Positions 34,746 to 44,078 of a stretch of 62,813 nucleotides of DNA are shown here, piece after piece. Numbering within the stretch: position 1 is the stretch's first letter; each line of letters opens with the position of its first letter. A model generated the notes under the pieces. It was not told where the DNA came from. It saw nothing but the letters and a program-made list of their open reading frames with translations, and made no database searches. Position numbers and translations under genes: made by a program. This stretch comes from Sediminibacterium sp. GTDB taxonomy: Bacteria > Bacteroidota > Bacteroidia > Chitinophagales > Chitinophagaceae. Where the stretch lies: the NCBI GenBank assembly GCA_030726065.1, contig JANREK010000026.1, positions 16,146 to 78,958 of the forward strand, given 5' to 3'.

Positions 34746-35798
34746 TTATATACCTAAAATTTTCTTATTAAATGCTTCATCTGATCCTGTGTTTGCAAAG
34801 TCATCAAAAGCTTTTGCTGTTACTTGAATAATATTGTTTTTAATAAATATGGCACCTTCCGCTGCGCCCACTTCAGGATGTTTAATGGCACATTCCCATT
34901 CCATCACAGCCCATCCCTTAAAATCATAAGCAGCTAGTTTGCTGAAAATATTTTTAAAATCAACCTGCCCATCTCCCAATGATCTAAACCTACCTGCGCG
35001 GTCAATCCAATTTTGATAACCGCCATATACGCCTTGTTTGGCGGTTGGATTAAATTCAGCATCTTTTACATGAAACATTTTTATACGCTCATGAAATGCA
35101 TCAATGTATCCTAAGTAATCCATGCATTGTAAAACAAAGTGTGATGGATCATATAATAAGCAAGCACGTGGGTGTTGGTTGACCTTGTCTAAAAACATTT
35201 CATAAGTAACACCATCATGTAAATCCTCGCCAGGATGTATTTCATAACAAACATCTACACCCACTTTATCAAACTCATTTAAAATGGGTAACCATCTTTT
35301 TGCTAATTCTGTAAATCCGGTTTCCACCAAACCCGCTGGACGTTGTGGCCAAGGATACACTGTGTGCCATAATAATGCACCACTAAATGTTGCATGTGCA
35401 TTTAACCCTAAGTTTTGAGAAGCCTTCGCAGCATATTTTAATTGTTGTATCGCCCATTCAGTTCTTGCCTTTGAATTACCATGAACTTCCTTGGGTGCAA
35501 ATCCGTCAAATTGTGCATCATAGGCAGGATGAACTGCTATCAGTTGTCCTTGTAAGTGTGTAGATAGTTCAGTGATTTCCATGCCAGCACTTGCTACAAT
35601 ACTTTTGATTTCATCCGCATAAGTTTTGCTTTCAGCAGCTTTTTGTAAATTAATACATCTTGCATCCCAACTTGGAATTTGAACGCCTTTAAATCCTAAG
35701 GAAGCTGCCCATTTGCAAATACTTTCCAAATTATTAAATGGCGCAACATCACCCATAAACTGCGCTAAGAATATTCCAGGTCCTTTTATTGTGGTCAT
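34746..35798 (-). CDS. Xylose-isomerase-like TIM barrel protein
   Basis: A 350-residue protein of the AP endonuclease 2 / sugar phosphate isomerase-epimerase superfamily. Metal-binding acidic and His residues are seen in CYEIHPGEDLHDGVTYEMFLDKV, LLYDPSHFVLQ, MFHVKDAEFNP and WAVMEWECAIKHPEVG. No signal peptide, so cytoplasmic. It lies directly downstream of, and is probably co-transcribed with, the Gfo/Idh/MocA oxidoreductase at 35858-37024. The exact sugar is unknown. Confidence 0.9.
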   Translation of the reverse strand: MTTIKGPGIFLAQFMGDVAPFNNLESICKWAASLGFKGVQIPSWDARCINLQKAAESKTYADEIKSIVASAGMEITELSTHLQGQLIAVHPAYDAQFDGFAPKEVHGNSKARTEWAIQQLKYAAKASQNLGLNAHATFSGALLWHTVYPWPQRPAGLVETGFTELAKRWLPILNEFDKVGVDVCYEIHPGEDLHDGVTYEMFLDKVNQHPRACLLYDPSHFVLQCMDYLGYIDAFHERIKMFHVKDAEFNPTAKQGVYGGYQNWIDRAGRFRSLGDGQVDFKNIFSKLAAYDFKGWAVMEWECAIKHPEVGAAEGAIFIKNNIIQVTAKAFDDFANTGSDEAFNKKILGI

Positions 35799-35857
35799 AC
35801 TATTTATTTAAGTGGTCATACAATTTGTTTCATAAGTCGTGATTCGCAACTTAATTT

Positions 35858-37024
35858 TTAAATAACATATGGGGTCCATTTCACATCCGATTGTGATGAC
35901 GCAACCACATTATCAATAAACGCCATACCTCTTAATCCATCTTCAATGCCAGGAAAATCAAGCATTTCAGCGGTAGGTTTGGTGCCATCTATTTTACATC
36001 CAATGGTTAATGCAAAGTTTCTATAAATATTTGCGAATGCTTCCAAGTATCCTTCTGGATGTCCGCCTGGGGTGCGACAATTATGAATTGCAGTAGGAGA
36101 TAAATGTGCACCATAGTTTCCGCCAGCCCTATAAACCTGGGTAGGTTGATCATACCATTTTACTAATAAAGTATTGGGTTCATGTTGTGCCCATTCGATA
36201 CCACCATTTTCACCATACACTCTTATTTTTAAAGCATTTTCTTCACCCGCTGCTACTTGTGATGCCATTAAAACACCTTTAGCGCCATTGTCAAATTTCA
36301 ACATCACGGCGCCGTCATCATCTAATAAGCGTCCTTCTACCATGGTATTTAATTCAGCACATACGTCCGTAATTTTTGCACCCGTAATATATTCAGCTAA
36401 GTGTGCAGCATGGGTTCCAATATCACCCATCACCGAACTCTTACCTGATTTTTTTGGGTCGGTTCTCCAAGCTGCTTGTGCATTTCCTTCGCGTTCTGAT
36501 AATTTACTTAACCAACCTTGTGGGTACTCCACCCATATTTTTCTAATTTTTCCAAACTTACCATCCTTGACCATTGCCTTTGCTTGCTTGACCATTGGAT
36601 ATCCGGAATAGGTATGTGTCAAACAAAGGGTCAATCCTGTTTCGTCTAATTTTTGTTTTAATTGCTTTGCTTCATCTAGTGAAAAGGTAATTGGTTTTTC
36701 AATCACCACATGAAAACCATATTCTAATGCCATCATCGCAGGAGCAAAGTGTGCAAAGTTGGGTGTTACAATCGTTACAAAATCGATACGCTCGTTCGCA
36801 GGCAGGCTTGCTTCCTTTTTGATCATTTCATCATAAGTCAAGTAAGTTCTTTCCTTTGGTAAAAATAATGCCTCACCAGAAGCAACTGCTATTTCAGGAT
36901 TAATGCTTAATGCACCTGCACTTACTTCAATTAATCCATCCATATTGGCAGCCAATCGGTGAATTGCACCAATAAAAGCGTCTTTTCCGCCTCCAACCAT
37001 CCCCATGCGTAATTTTCGATTCAT
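35858..37024 (-). CDS. Gfo/Idh/MocA-family oxidoreductase (cytoplasmic)
   Basis: A 388-residue NAD(P)-dependent sugar dehydrogenase family protein. The Rossmann start MGMVGGGKDAFIGAIHRLAA, the cofactor/substrate motif VVIEKPITFSLDEAKQLKQ and GDIGTHAAHLAEYITG are clear. No signal peptide. First gene of a minus-strand run with the TIM-barrel gene, the cytochrome and the DUF1080 hydrolase. Likely oxidises a sugar or cyclitol at a ring hydroxyl; substrate unknown. Confidence 0.93.
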   Translation of the reverse strand: MNRKLRMGMVGGGKDAFIGAIHRLAANMDGLIEVSAGALSINPEIAVASGEALFLPKERTYLTYDEMIKKEASLPANERIDFVTIVTPNFAHFAPAMMALEYGFHVVIEKPITFSLDEAKQLKQKLDETGLTLCLTHTYSGYPMVKQAKAMVKDGKFGKIRKIWVEYPQGWLSKLSEREGNAQAAWRTDPKKSGKSSVMGDIGTHAAHLAEYITGAKITDVCAELNTMVEGRLLDDDGAVMLKFDNGAKGVLMASQVAAGEENALKIRVYGENGGIEWAQHEPNTLLVKWYDQPTQVYRAGGNYGAHLSPTAIHNCRTPGGHPEGYLEAFANIYRNFALTIGCKIDGTKPTAEMLDFPGIEDGLRGMAFIDNVVASSQSDVKWTPYVI

Positions 37025-37209
37025 ATTTGAGATTTTTAATGCTATTGTATAATTTAAAATCCATTTTTATACGATGGATTATAACCTTAGCAATTTCCTT
37101 ATAATTTCGCAAAAAACCCCCATTTTTAACTTAAAACTTTATAAAAAACAGGAAAAAAAAATTATATTTATCAAGTCATAAATTCTGGGAACTTATATAA
37201 TATTTTGTA

Positions 37210-38115
37210 ATGTCATCTAACGTGAATAGGCGTCAAATTTTAAAACAAGTAATCACTGGTTCTGCGGCTTTGGCAACAGGCGTTGTGGTCCCCTCAAATT
37301 TAATTGCATCAGTGAAACAAGGACTTCAAAACGATAACAAACCCTTTTCGTTAAAAGGAAAAATTAACCATTCTGCTTGTAGATGGTGTTATACTCAATA
37401 TCCAATTGCAGAATTAGCTAAAAATTTTAAAGCAATGGGTATGGCAGGGATGGATTTGGTAGGCCCTTCCGAATGGCATGTGCTCAAGGAAAATAATTTA
37501 GTGTCCACCATGTGCAATGGTGCTGAGATCAGTTTGACTAAAGGATTTAATGACCCAAGTTATCATGATACCTTGGTGAAGAATTATACCGATCACATTA
37601 ATCATGTTGCTGATGCAGGGTATACCAATTTAATTTGTTTTTCAGGAAATAGAAAAGGTATGGATGATGAAACCGGATTAAATAACTGCGCAACTGGGTT
37701 GAAAAAAATAATGGCCTTGGCTGAAAAAAGAGGAGTGATGATTCAGATGGAGTTATTGAATTCGAAAATAGATCACAAGGATTATATGTGCGATAGATCC
37801 GTTTGGGGTGTTGAATTGTGTAAACGAATAGGGTCGCCTAATTTTAAATTATTGTTTGATATTTATCATATGCAAATTGATGAAGGAGATGTTATACGTA
37901 CCATTAATGCAAATCATGAATATTATGGACACTACCATACAGGTGGGGTGCCAGGTCGTAATGAAATTGATGAGCGTCAGGAATTATATTATCCTGCAAT
38001 AATGCGTGCGATTGTTGCCACTGGATTTAAGGGTTATGTGGCGCAAGAATTTATTCCTGCAGATAAAGATCCAATGGCATCACTTAAAAAGGCTATTGAA
38101 ATTTGTGATATTTAA
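37210..38115 (+). CDS. Hydroxypyruvate-isomerase-like TIM barrel protein, Tat-exported
   Basis: A 301-residue protein. The N-terminus NVNRRQILKQVITGSAALATGV is a twin-arginine signal. The rest is a xylose-isomerase-like TIM barrel: ICFSGNRKGMDDETGLNNC, MIQMELLNSKIDHKDYMCD (Glu metal ligand), FKLLFDIYHMQIDEGDV, YYGHYHTGGVPGRNEID and GYVAQEFIP, the pattern of the Hyi family. Export makes a cytoplasmic hydroxypyruvate role unlikely; it may isomerise or cleave an oxidised sugar. Divergent from the Gfo/Idh gene. Confidence 0.88.
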   Translation: MSSNVNRRQILKQVITGSAALATGVVVPSNLIASVKQGLQNDNKPFSLKGKINHSACRWCYTQYPIAELAKNFKAMGMAGMDLVGPSEWHVLKENNLVSTMCNGAEISLTKGFNDPSYHDTLVKNYTDHINHVADAGYTNLICFSGNRKGMDDETGLNNCATGLKKIMALAEKRGVMIQMELLNSKIDHKDYMCDRSVWGVELCKRIGSPNFKLLFDIYHMQIDEGDVIRTINANHEYYGHYHTGGVPGRNEIDERQELYYPAIMRAIVATGFKGYVAQEFIPADKDPMASLKKAIEICDI

Positions 38116-38145
38116 AAATAATTAACGCGATTAAATTTATATTTT

Positions 38146-38727
38146 ATGATGAACAGACGTGAAGCATTATCAAGAGTAGCCATTATTATGGGTGGAACCG
38201 TTTTAGGCGCGGAAGCATTTTTATCAGGATGTACCACCGCAAAAACAGGATTGGTATTTTCTGCGGAAGACATTGCATTCTTAAATGAAGTAGGAGAAGT
38301 AATTATTCCTGCAACCAATACCCCTGGTGCTAAGGAAGCTAAGGTGGGTGAGTTTATGTCAGTGATGGTGCGCGATTGTTATGATGAAAAGAATCAAAAC
38401 ATTTTCATGGAAGGGATGCGTGAATTACAGTTTAAGGAAGCCAAAGCAAAAATTGGCAAGTCCTTTATGGAAGCTAACGCACAAGAGCGCCATGATTTAA
38501 TTAGTGCGCTTGACAAGGAAGTGCAAGCAAATAAAGAAGCTAAAAAAGCAAATCCGGATAAAAAATCAAACAACGATAAACATTATTTTACCATGATGAA
38601 GGAGTTAACCCTGACTGGATTTTTTACTTCAGAAGTAGGGGCAACAAAAGCGCTTCGTTATGTGGCTATTCCTGGAAGATATGAGGGTTGTGTGCCATAC
38701 GCTAAAGGAGACAAGGCCTGGGCATAA
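38146..38727 (+). CDS. Gluconate 2-dehydrogenase subunit 3-like protein
   Basis: A 193-residue protein with a twin-arginine signal (MNRREALSRVAIIMGG) leading into a lipobox-like LSGC, then the gluconate 2-dehydrogenase subunit 3 domain (FSAEDIAFLNEVGEVIIPATNTPGAKEAKVGEFM). Subunit 3 normally escorts a large GMC flavoprotein through Tat and anchors it; no GMC gene is next to it or anywhere in the window. It follows the TIM-barrel gene by 30 bp and so belongs to the same unit. Confidence 0.88.
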   Translation: MMNRREALSRVAIIMGGTVLGAEAFLSGCTTAKTGLVFSAEDIAFLNEVGEVIIPATNTPGAKEAKVGEFMSVMVRDCYDEKNQNIFMEGMRELQFKEAKAKIGKSFMEANAQERHDLISALDKEVQANKEAKKANPDKKSNNDKHYFTMMKELTLTGFFTSEVGATKALRYVAIPGRYEGCVPYAKGDKAWA

Positions 38728-38844
38728 TATTTTACTAAGCCAGCAATTTAGCTAAAGGATTTAAGCGTTTTATATTTTCATTAAGTTTTCATTAGGGTTT
38801 AATAATATTTTTAACAAGTATCAATTACCATTTTAATTTATTAC

Positions 38845-39705
38845 ATGTCAAATTCAAGAAGAAGTTTTTTATGCAACACCGCATTGGCTAGTTTAGCGTT
38901 GGGTACCCCATTTAATAAGGAGCTTTTTGCGATGGTGCAAAAGAAAAATAAGTTTGGCATTCAGTTATGGACCGTGAAAGAAGCCTTGGCTAAAGATCCA
39001 TTAGGGGTGTTGAAATATTTATCCAATTGTGGGTACAAACAAATTGAAAGTTTTGAGGGCGCTAAGGGTATTTTCTGGGGTATGAAAAATACAGAGTTCA
39101 AAAAACAATTGGGGGATATGGAGATGAATATGATTGCCTCACATTGTGATATTAATAAGGATTTTGAACGTAAGACTGCAGAAGCTGGTGAAATTGGAAT
39201 GAAATATTTAATATGTCCGCATATTGGAGCACAAAAATCCATTGATGATTATAAGCGCTTTGCGGATCAGTTTAATAAGTGTGGTGAAATAGCGAATAAG
39301 AATGGGATTCGTTTTGCCTACCATAATCATGACTATTCATTTAAAGCAATGGCAGGTGGCATGCCACAGGATGTGATGATGAATGCAACAGATGCTAATT
39401 TGGTAGATTTTGAAATGGATATTTATTGGGTAGTAGCAGCCGGCGCCGATCCGATTGCTTATCTTAAAAAATATCCGAATCGTTTTAAATTATGTCATGT
39501 AAAAGATTTGATAAAAACACCTTCTGGGCATGAGTCATGTATCTTAGGAAAAGGAACCATCGATTTTAAAAATATTTTATATGTGGGTGCGCAAAATGGT
39601 TTAAAATTTCACATCATTGAGCAGGAAGCCTATACCGGCACCACCGAATTAGATTGCGCTAAAGAAAATGCCATTGTATTAAACAATTTAGATTGGAGAG
39701 CATAA
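38845..39705 (+). CDS. Sugar phosphate isomerase/epimerase-like TIM barrel, Tat-exported
   Basis: A 286-residue xylose-isomerase-like protein with the twin-arginine start SNSRRSFLCNTALASLALG. Key blocks: FGIQLWTVKEALAKDPLGVLKYLSNCGYKQIE, IRFAYHNHDYSF (metal and substrate His), VDFEMDIYWVVAAGADPIAYLKKYPNRFKLCHVKDL and FHIIEQEAYTG. The YHNHDYEF and DxYW pattern is typical of Bacteroidota members near DUF1080 genes, some of which act on keto-sugars. It ends 2 bp from the convergent aminotransferase-fold gene. Confidence 0.9.
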   Translation: MSNSRRSFLCNTALASLALGTPFNKELFAMVQKKNKFGIQLWTVKEALAKDPLGVLKYLSNCGYKQIESFEGAKGIFWGMKNTEFKKQLGDMEMNMIASHCDINKDFERKTAEAGEIGMKYLICPHIGAQKSIDDYKRFADQFNKCGEIANKNGIRFAYHNHDYSFKAMAGGMPQDVMMNATDANLVDFEMDIYWVVAAGADPIAYLKKYPNRFKLCHVKDLIKTPSGHESCILGKGTIDFKNILYVGAQNGLKFHIIEQEAYTGTTELDCAKENAIVLNNLDWRA

Positions 39706-39707
39706 AT

Positions 39708-40868
39708 TTAAAGTCGGTTTTGTTTTTTTAATTCAGACAAAGCATTGTATAGGGTGTCTAAATTTTCTATCGTATTAAATGCATTAATGGAATAGCGCAT
39801 ATACACATCATTCTCCTGACGCATGATTGGAATTTCAATTTTGTATTCGGTGAATAATGTCCTTTGTAATATTTCTGGTTCCTTGGTTTTGATTGGGATA
39901 CTAATCATTTGCCCAATCCATTCATTAGTTAAAGGACTAATGGGTTTTGATTCCAGTAAATCATAAAAGCGTTGCGCGTTGGCAAGCACCATGTCATGAC
40001 ATTCATTACGAACAGCGATCCAATCATTTTCGGCCATAAATTGTATACAAGCGGGTACTGTTAAAAATGCAGAAAAGTCGCGTGTGCCAATCATTTGGTG
40101 GTAATCCAAATATTGTGAATGAGAAGGTTTCAATGCTTTGTATCCCCAACTTACAATGAGCGGGTCACAAAGATGCTGTACTGATTTGTGTGCGTATAAA
40201 AAACTACATCCTTTGGGCGCCATCATCCATTTATGACAGGCACCCGTATAAAAATCGGCTTGTAGTTCCGATAAATTTAATGGAATATGTCCTGGCACAT
40301 GTGCGCCATCGACAATGGTAATCAATCCTTTTGATTTTGCTATTTCGCAAACTTCTTTTACTGGAATAATTAATCCAGTCGAACTGGTTATTTGACTAAT
40401 AAATATTGCTTTTGTATTTTCAGTTACGCCTTCAAAAAAATCAGCAATGAATTTTTCTTTCGTTGTAATGGGCAAATTAATTTTTTGACGACGATACCTG
40501 GCACCCGCTTTTTCACAATAAAAATTCCAGGTCCGGTCGCAGGCGCCATATTCAATGTCCGTGGTTAATATTTCATCTCCCGCTTTTAAAGGAAAATTTT
40601 TTGCAATCAGGTTAACTGCAAAAGAAGGATTAGTAACATATACCAAATCATCCCTATCTGCACAGCCAATATATTTTGCTAAAGCAGTTCTTGATTCTGC
40701 TAAATAGTTAACACCATCAAATACAATAAACTGCACCGGTTCCGCTTCCAATACCCTTTGCCAATGTTGGTAATTTTCAAATATAGGTTTGGGTGTTGCG
40801 CCAAAGGAGCCAAAATTTAAAAATGTGATTGCTGGGTTTAATAAAAATTGATCTTGAAAGTTTTTCAT
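39708..40868 (-). CDS. Class V aminotransferase-fold PLP enzyme
   Basis: A 386-residue PLP-dependent enzyme of the isopenicillin N epimerase / cysteine desulfurase-like group. LLNPAITFLNFGSFGATPKPIFENY is the usual front end; VDGAHVPGHIPLNLSELQADFYTGACHKWMMAPKG contains the PLP-binding Lys213. I chose the ATG at 40868, since the longer open frame adds 24 residues without family resemblance. No signal peptide. Substrate unknown; it lies inside the sugar block but may not belong to it. Confidence 0.88.
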   Translation of the reverse strand: MKNFQDQFLLNPAITFLNFGSFGATPKPIFENYQHWQRVLEAEPVQFIVFDGVNYLAESRTALAKYIGCADRDDLVYVTNPSFAVNLIAKNFPLKAGDEILTTDIEYGACDRTWNFYCEKAGARYRRQKINLPITTKEKFIADFFEGVTENTKAIFISQITSSTGLIIPVKEVCEIAKSKGLITIVDGAHVPGHIPLNLSELQADFYTGACHKWMMAPKGCSFLYAHKSVQHLCDPLIVSWGYKALKPSHSQYLDYHQMIGTRDFSAFLTVPACIQFMAENDWIAVRNECHDMVLANAQRFYDLLESKPISPLTNEWIGQMISIPIKTKEPEILQRTLFTEYKIEIPIMRQENDVYMRYSINAFNTIENLDTLYNALSELKKQNRL

Positions 40869-40958
40869 AAAAATAAAATTTAAAAGATAATCGCGCAAAG
40901 CATTGCAAGGCGATATAAGGAACAAAGTTAAAGTTACCAATTAATCAGGGACATAAAA

Positions 40959-40991
40959 AAACCCTTCCACTCATTTATTGTGAAAGGGTTT
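40959..40991 (-). terminator. Terminator after the Tat-exported Gfo/Idh gene
   Basis: AAACCCTTCCAC (40959-40970) and GTGAAAGGGTTT (40980-40991) form a 12-bp stem with one mismatch. On the minus strand it is followed by a T run of seven, 18 bp after the stop of the gene at 41010. Confidence 0.85.
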
Positions 40992-41009
40992 GTGACTAAA
41001 CTGTTTTAT

Positions 41010-42491
41010 TTATACACCTAAACTCCAACCCTCACGGTAAGTTCGTTTAACGAATTGATTTGCTTCGTCAAAATTGGTGATCTTCATATTTGGCCCATCC
41101 CATAACAATTGAATGTTGCGTCCTGGGTAAATTATTTTTCCTTTTGCTGTTTTTTCTTGTGCTTTGATATCATAACTACGAATAGCTAAGTTGCCCATTA
41201 ATACAGATTCAGTTAATGGTCCAGCGATATCAAAATTAGAACTTAAGTTTTTAGCTAAATCACTTCCAGGGCCTGCAATACAAGCTTCTACCCATGCAGC
41301 ATAGTGACCTTCAGCACCACCTTTTACTAAATCAACGGTACTTGGAACAGTCGTTGTTTTTGTCAAACTAGTAGGTAATAATTGTGGATTCACACCATAA
41401 GTGCCTGCCATCATCTTGCCTTTAGTTCCTTCAAAAATGATACCGTTGCCGCCATCACCCATTTGTTCGTTGGGTCCTAATTCAGGAGGTCTTTCTGGTT
41501 GTATACCACCATCCATCCAATGTAATTTAATTTCAGTCTCCTTGTTTTTACCCTTATGCTTATTGAATGGTCCTCTGAAAGTTAAAATAATATGTGATCC
41601 CATTGGCGGACTATCTGGTGCATCCAATTTTTGCCAAGGTGCAGTATATCTTGTTGCAATACTACATTCAGCTGCCACTGGATAACCCAAACCTAATACT
41701 GCAAAACCTGGTGCCATAATATGACAAGCCATATCACCCAATGCGCCGGTTCCGTAATCCCACCAACCTCTCCAATTAAAAGGTAGTATACCATCGAAGT
41801 AATCTTTTTTAGGAGCGGTACCTAACCATAAATCAAAATCTAATTCAGCAGGAATTGAAGCGGGTACTGCTGGACGAATTGCACCTTGCGGCCATACTGG
41901 ACGATCCGTGTAACAATAAACCGTATGCACATCTCCAATTAAACCAGCGTTATACCAATCTTGTAACTTACGAACACCATCACCTGATGCACCTTGGTTA
42001 CCCATTTGCGTTACTACATTATGTTTTCTTGCAGCTTCGGTCATTATCCTTGCTTCATAAATATCATGTGCAATTGGTTTTTGAACATAAACGTGTTTGC
42101 CTAATTGCATTGCAGCCATTGCTTGTACTGCGTGCATATGATCAGGGGTAGATACAGAACATGCATCAAAATATTTATGCTCCTTATCTAACATCTCTCG
42201 GTAATCCTTATAGTATTTTGCTTTGGGATAGCGTTGACGACTTTTTACAGCTTGTCTGTCATCTACATCACACAAAAATGCAATATCTGCTTTTCCAGAA
42301 TTGTAAAAATTGAATAAATCGCTTTCGCCTTTTCCACCGGATCCAATTCCGGCAACTTGTAATTTATCACTTGGCGCAGTAAAACCTTTTCCTCCTAATA
42401 CGTGTCTTGGGACAATATAGAAACCACCCATTGCAAGGGCAGAGTTTCTTATAAAATCTCGACGACTGTTATTTGATTTGTTCTTGGACAT
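41010..42491 (-). CDS. Gfo/Idh/MocA-family oxidoreductase, Tat-exported
   Basis: A 493-residue protein beginning with the twin-arginine signal NNSRRDFIRNSALAMGG, followed by the Rossmann region KLQVAGIGSGGKGESDLFNF, SVSTPDHMHAVQAMAAMQLGKHVYVQKPIAH (EKP-like motif with QKP) and WWDYGTGALGDMACHIM. This long exported form is common in Bacteroidota and Planctomycetota; a Tat route fits a protein that folds with its nicotinamide cofactor inside. A terminator follows. Substrate unknown, probably a glycoside or oxidised sugar. Confidence 0.92.
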   Translation of the reverse strand: MSKNKSNNSRRDFIRNSALAMGGFYIVPRHVLGGKGFTAPSDKLQVAGIGSGGKGESDLFNFYNSGKADIAFLCDVDDRQAVKSRQRYPKAKYYKDYREMLDKEHKYFDACSVSTPDHMHAVQAMAAMQLGKHVYVQKPIAHDIYEARIMTEAARKHNVVTQMGNQGASGDGVRKLQDWYNAGLIGDVHTVYCYTDRPVWPQGAIRPAVPASIPAELDFDLWLGTAPKKDYFDGILPFNWRGWWDYGTGALGDMACHIMAPGFAVLGLGYPVAAECSIATRYTAPWQKLDAPDSPPMGSHIILTFRGPFNKHKGKNKETEIKLHWMDGGIQPERPPELGPNEQMGDGGNGIIFEGTKGKMMAGTYGVNPQLLPTSLTKTTTVPSTVDLVKGGAEGHYAAWVEACIAGPGSDLAKNLSSNFDIAGPLTESVLMGNLAIRSYDIKAQEKTAKGKIIYPGRNIQLLWDGPNMKITNFDEANQFVKRTYREGWSLGV

Positions 42492-42639
42492 AGCAAACGG
42501 TTAATGGTTATAAAATCTTATTTTTTAAGTATGTTAAATTATATAAAAATTGGGATAATTTGAAATAATTTTTACCAATGAAGATCCTCGCTTGGTCCAT
42601 TTGCCTAATTAAGCTTAAATTGCTTCATAATTTTATGTT

Positions 42640-44007
42640 ATGACCGCTAATATTAATGCACTTAAGGACTATTTCAGTACAGGAGCCACCCAAAATTATG
42701 CCTTTAGATTACTTCAATTAGAAAGGCTTAAAAAGGCGGTATTAGATTCTGAAAAAATATTATATGAAGCATTGTATGCCGATCTTAAAAAAACGGACGA
42801 AGATGCTTGGGCCACAGAGGTTGGATTTTTCCTAAGCGAATTAAATTATACGATTAAGCATTTACAGGAATGGATGCAACCCAAATCTGTTGCGACTAAT
42901 TTGGTGAACATGCCTTCCACAAGTTATACCATCCAAGAACCTTTGGGCGTGGTTTGTATTATCGCACCTTGGAATTATCCATTTCAGTTGTTGTTTACGC
43001 CATTGATTGGGGCTATTGCGGGCGGTAATTGTGCCGTATTAAAACCAAGTGAATTTGCGCCAGCTACGGCAAAAGTGATGGCTAAAATAATAGCCGACTT
43101 ATTCCCAAATAATTATATGCTTTATTTAGAAGGTGATGGCGCTACCGTATTGCCTCCCTTATTAACTGAGAATAGGTTTGATCATATTTTTTATACAGGT
43201 AGTACAGCGGTTGGAAAAATAATTTACAAATACGCTGCGGAAAAATTGGTACCTGTTACTTTAGAATTAGGTGGTAAAAGCCCGGCCGTTATTACTGCTG
43301 ATGCAAATTTGAGAGTGGCAGCGCGTCGTTTGGCGAGCCCTAAATTTTCAAATTGTGGTCAAATGTGTATTGCACCCGACTACATTTTAGTACCCACTGA
43401 TTTAAAGGATAAATTAATTAAAGAATTGATCATCGCGATTCAATCATTTTATGGAGTAGATGCAGAAGCGTCAGAACATTATGGTAAAATTATCAATGAT
43501 AAACAATGGTTGCGTATCACTAGCTATTTATCGGAAGGGGAGATTGTTTATGGCGGAAAATCAAACAGAGAAAAATTATTTATTGAACCAACTATTATGA
43601 CTGGGGTTCATGCGGATGCAAAAATTATGCAGGATGAAATTTTTGGCCCCATTCTTCCGATTCTTACTTATTCATCCAAAGAGGAAGCGTTGGCAATCGT
43701 ACAAAAAAATCCAAATCCAATCGCATTTTATGTATTCACTGAAAACAAAACTGATGAACAATATTGGTTAACCAATGTGCCTTCAGGAGGTGCTTGTGTC
43801 AACAATGCCACCATGCATATTACCAATCATGATTTGCCTTTTGGTGGTCGTGGGAATAGTGGCACTGGCGGTTATCATGGCAAGTTAAGTTTTGACACAT
43901 TTACGCATACAAAGTCAGTATTAAAAACACCCACTTGGATTGATCCTGGTTTTAAATATCCGCCCTATAAAGGCAAGGACTGGCTGTTGAAAAGATTGAT
44001 TGGATAA
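42640..44007 (+). CDS. NAD(P)-dependent aldehyde dehydrogenase, class 3 type
   Basis: A 455-residue ALDH-superfamily enzyme oxidising an aldehyde to its acid. Conserved blocks: VCIIAPWNYPFQLLFTPLIGAIAGGN, FYTGSTAVGK, ELGGKSPAVI (catalytic Glu) and the nucleophile in NCGQMCIAPDYIL (Cys243), then EIFGPILPIL. The PDY sequence and length around 455 point to the ALDH3 (fatty or aromatic aldehyde) group. TAATTTTA just upstream is one base off the promoter consensus. No clear operon partner. Confidence 0.94.
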   Translation: MTANINALKDYFSTGATQNYAFRLLQLERLKKAVLDSEKILYEALYADLKKTDEDAWATEVGFFLSELNYTIKHLQEWMQPKSVATNLVNMPSTSYTIQEPLGVVCIIAPWNYPFQLLFTPLIGAIAGGNCAVLKPSEFAPATAKVMAKIIADLFPNNYMLYLEGDGATVLPPLLTENRFDHIFYTGSTAVGKIIYKYAAEKLVPVTLELGGKSPAVITADANLRVAARRLASPKFSNCGQMCIAPDYILVPTDLKDKLIKELIIAIQSFYGVDAEASEHYGKIINDKQWLRITSYLSEGEIVYGGKSNREKLFIEPTIMTGVHADAKIMQDEIFGPILPILTYSSKEEALAIVQKNPNPIAFYVFTENKTDEQYWLTNVPSGGACVNNATMHITNHDLPFGGRGNSGTGGYHGKLSFDTFTHTKSVLKTPTWIDPGFKYPPYKGKDWLLKRLIG

Positions 44008-44078
44008 AGACTACTAAAAATAAAATTACGATTCTGCCCATCAAAATTGAATTATAATTGAAGACTAAAAAACATATC

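Noticed and set aside
36174..36611. Plus-strand open frame of 145 codons opposite the Gfo/Idh gene
   Set aside because: An antisense shadow of a well-supported oxidoreductase gene.
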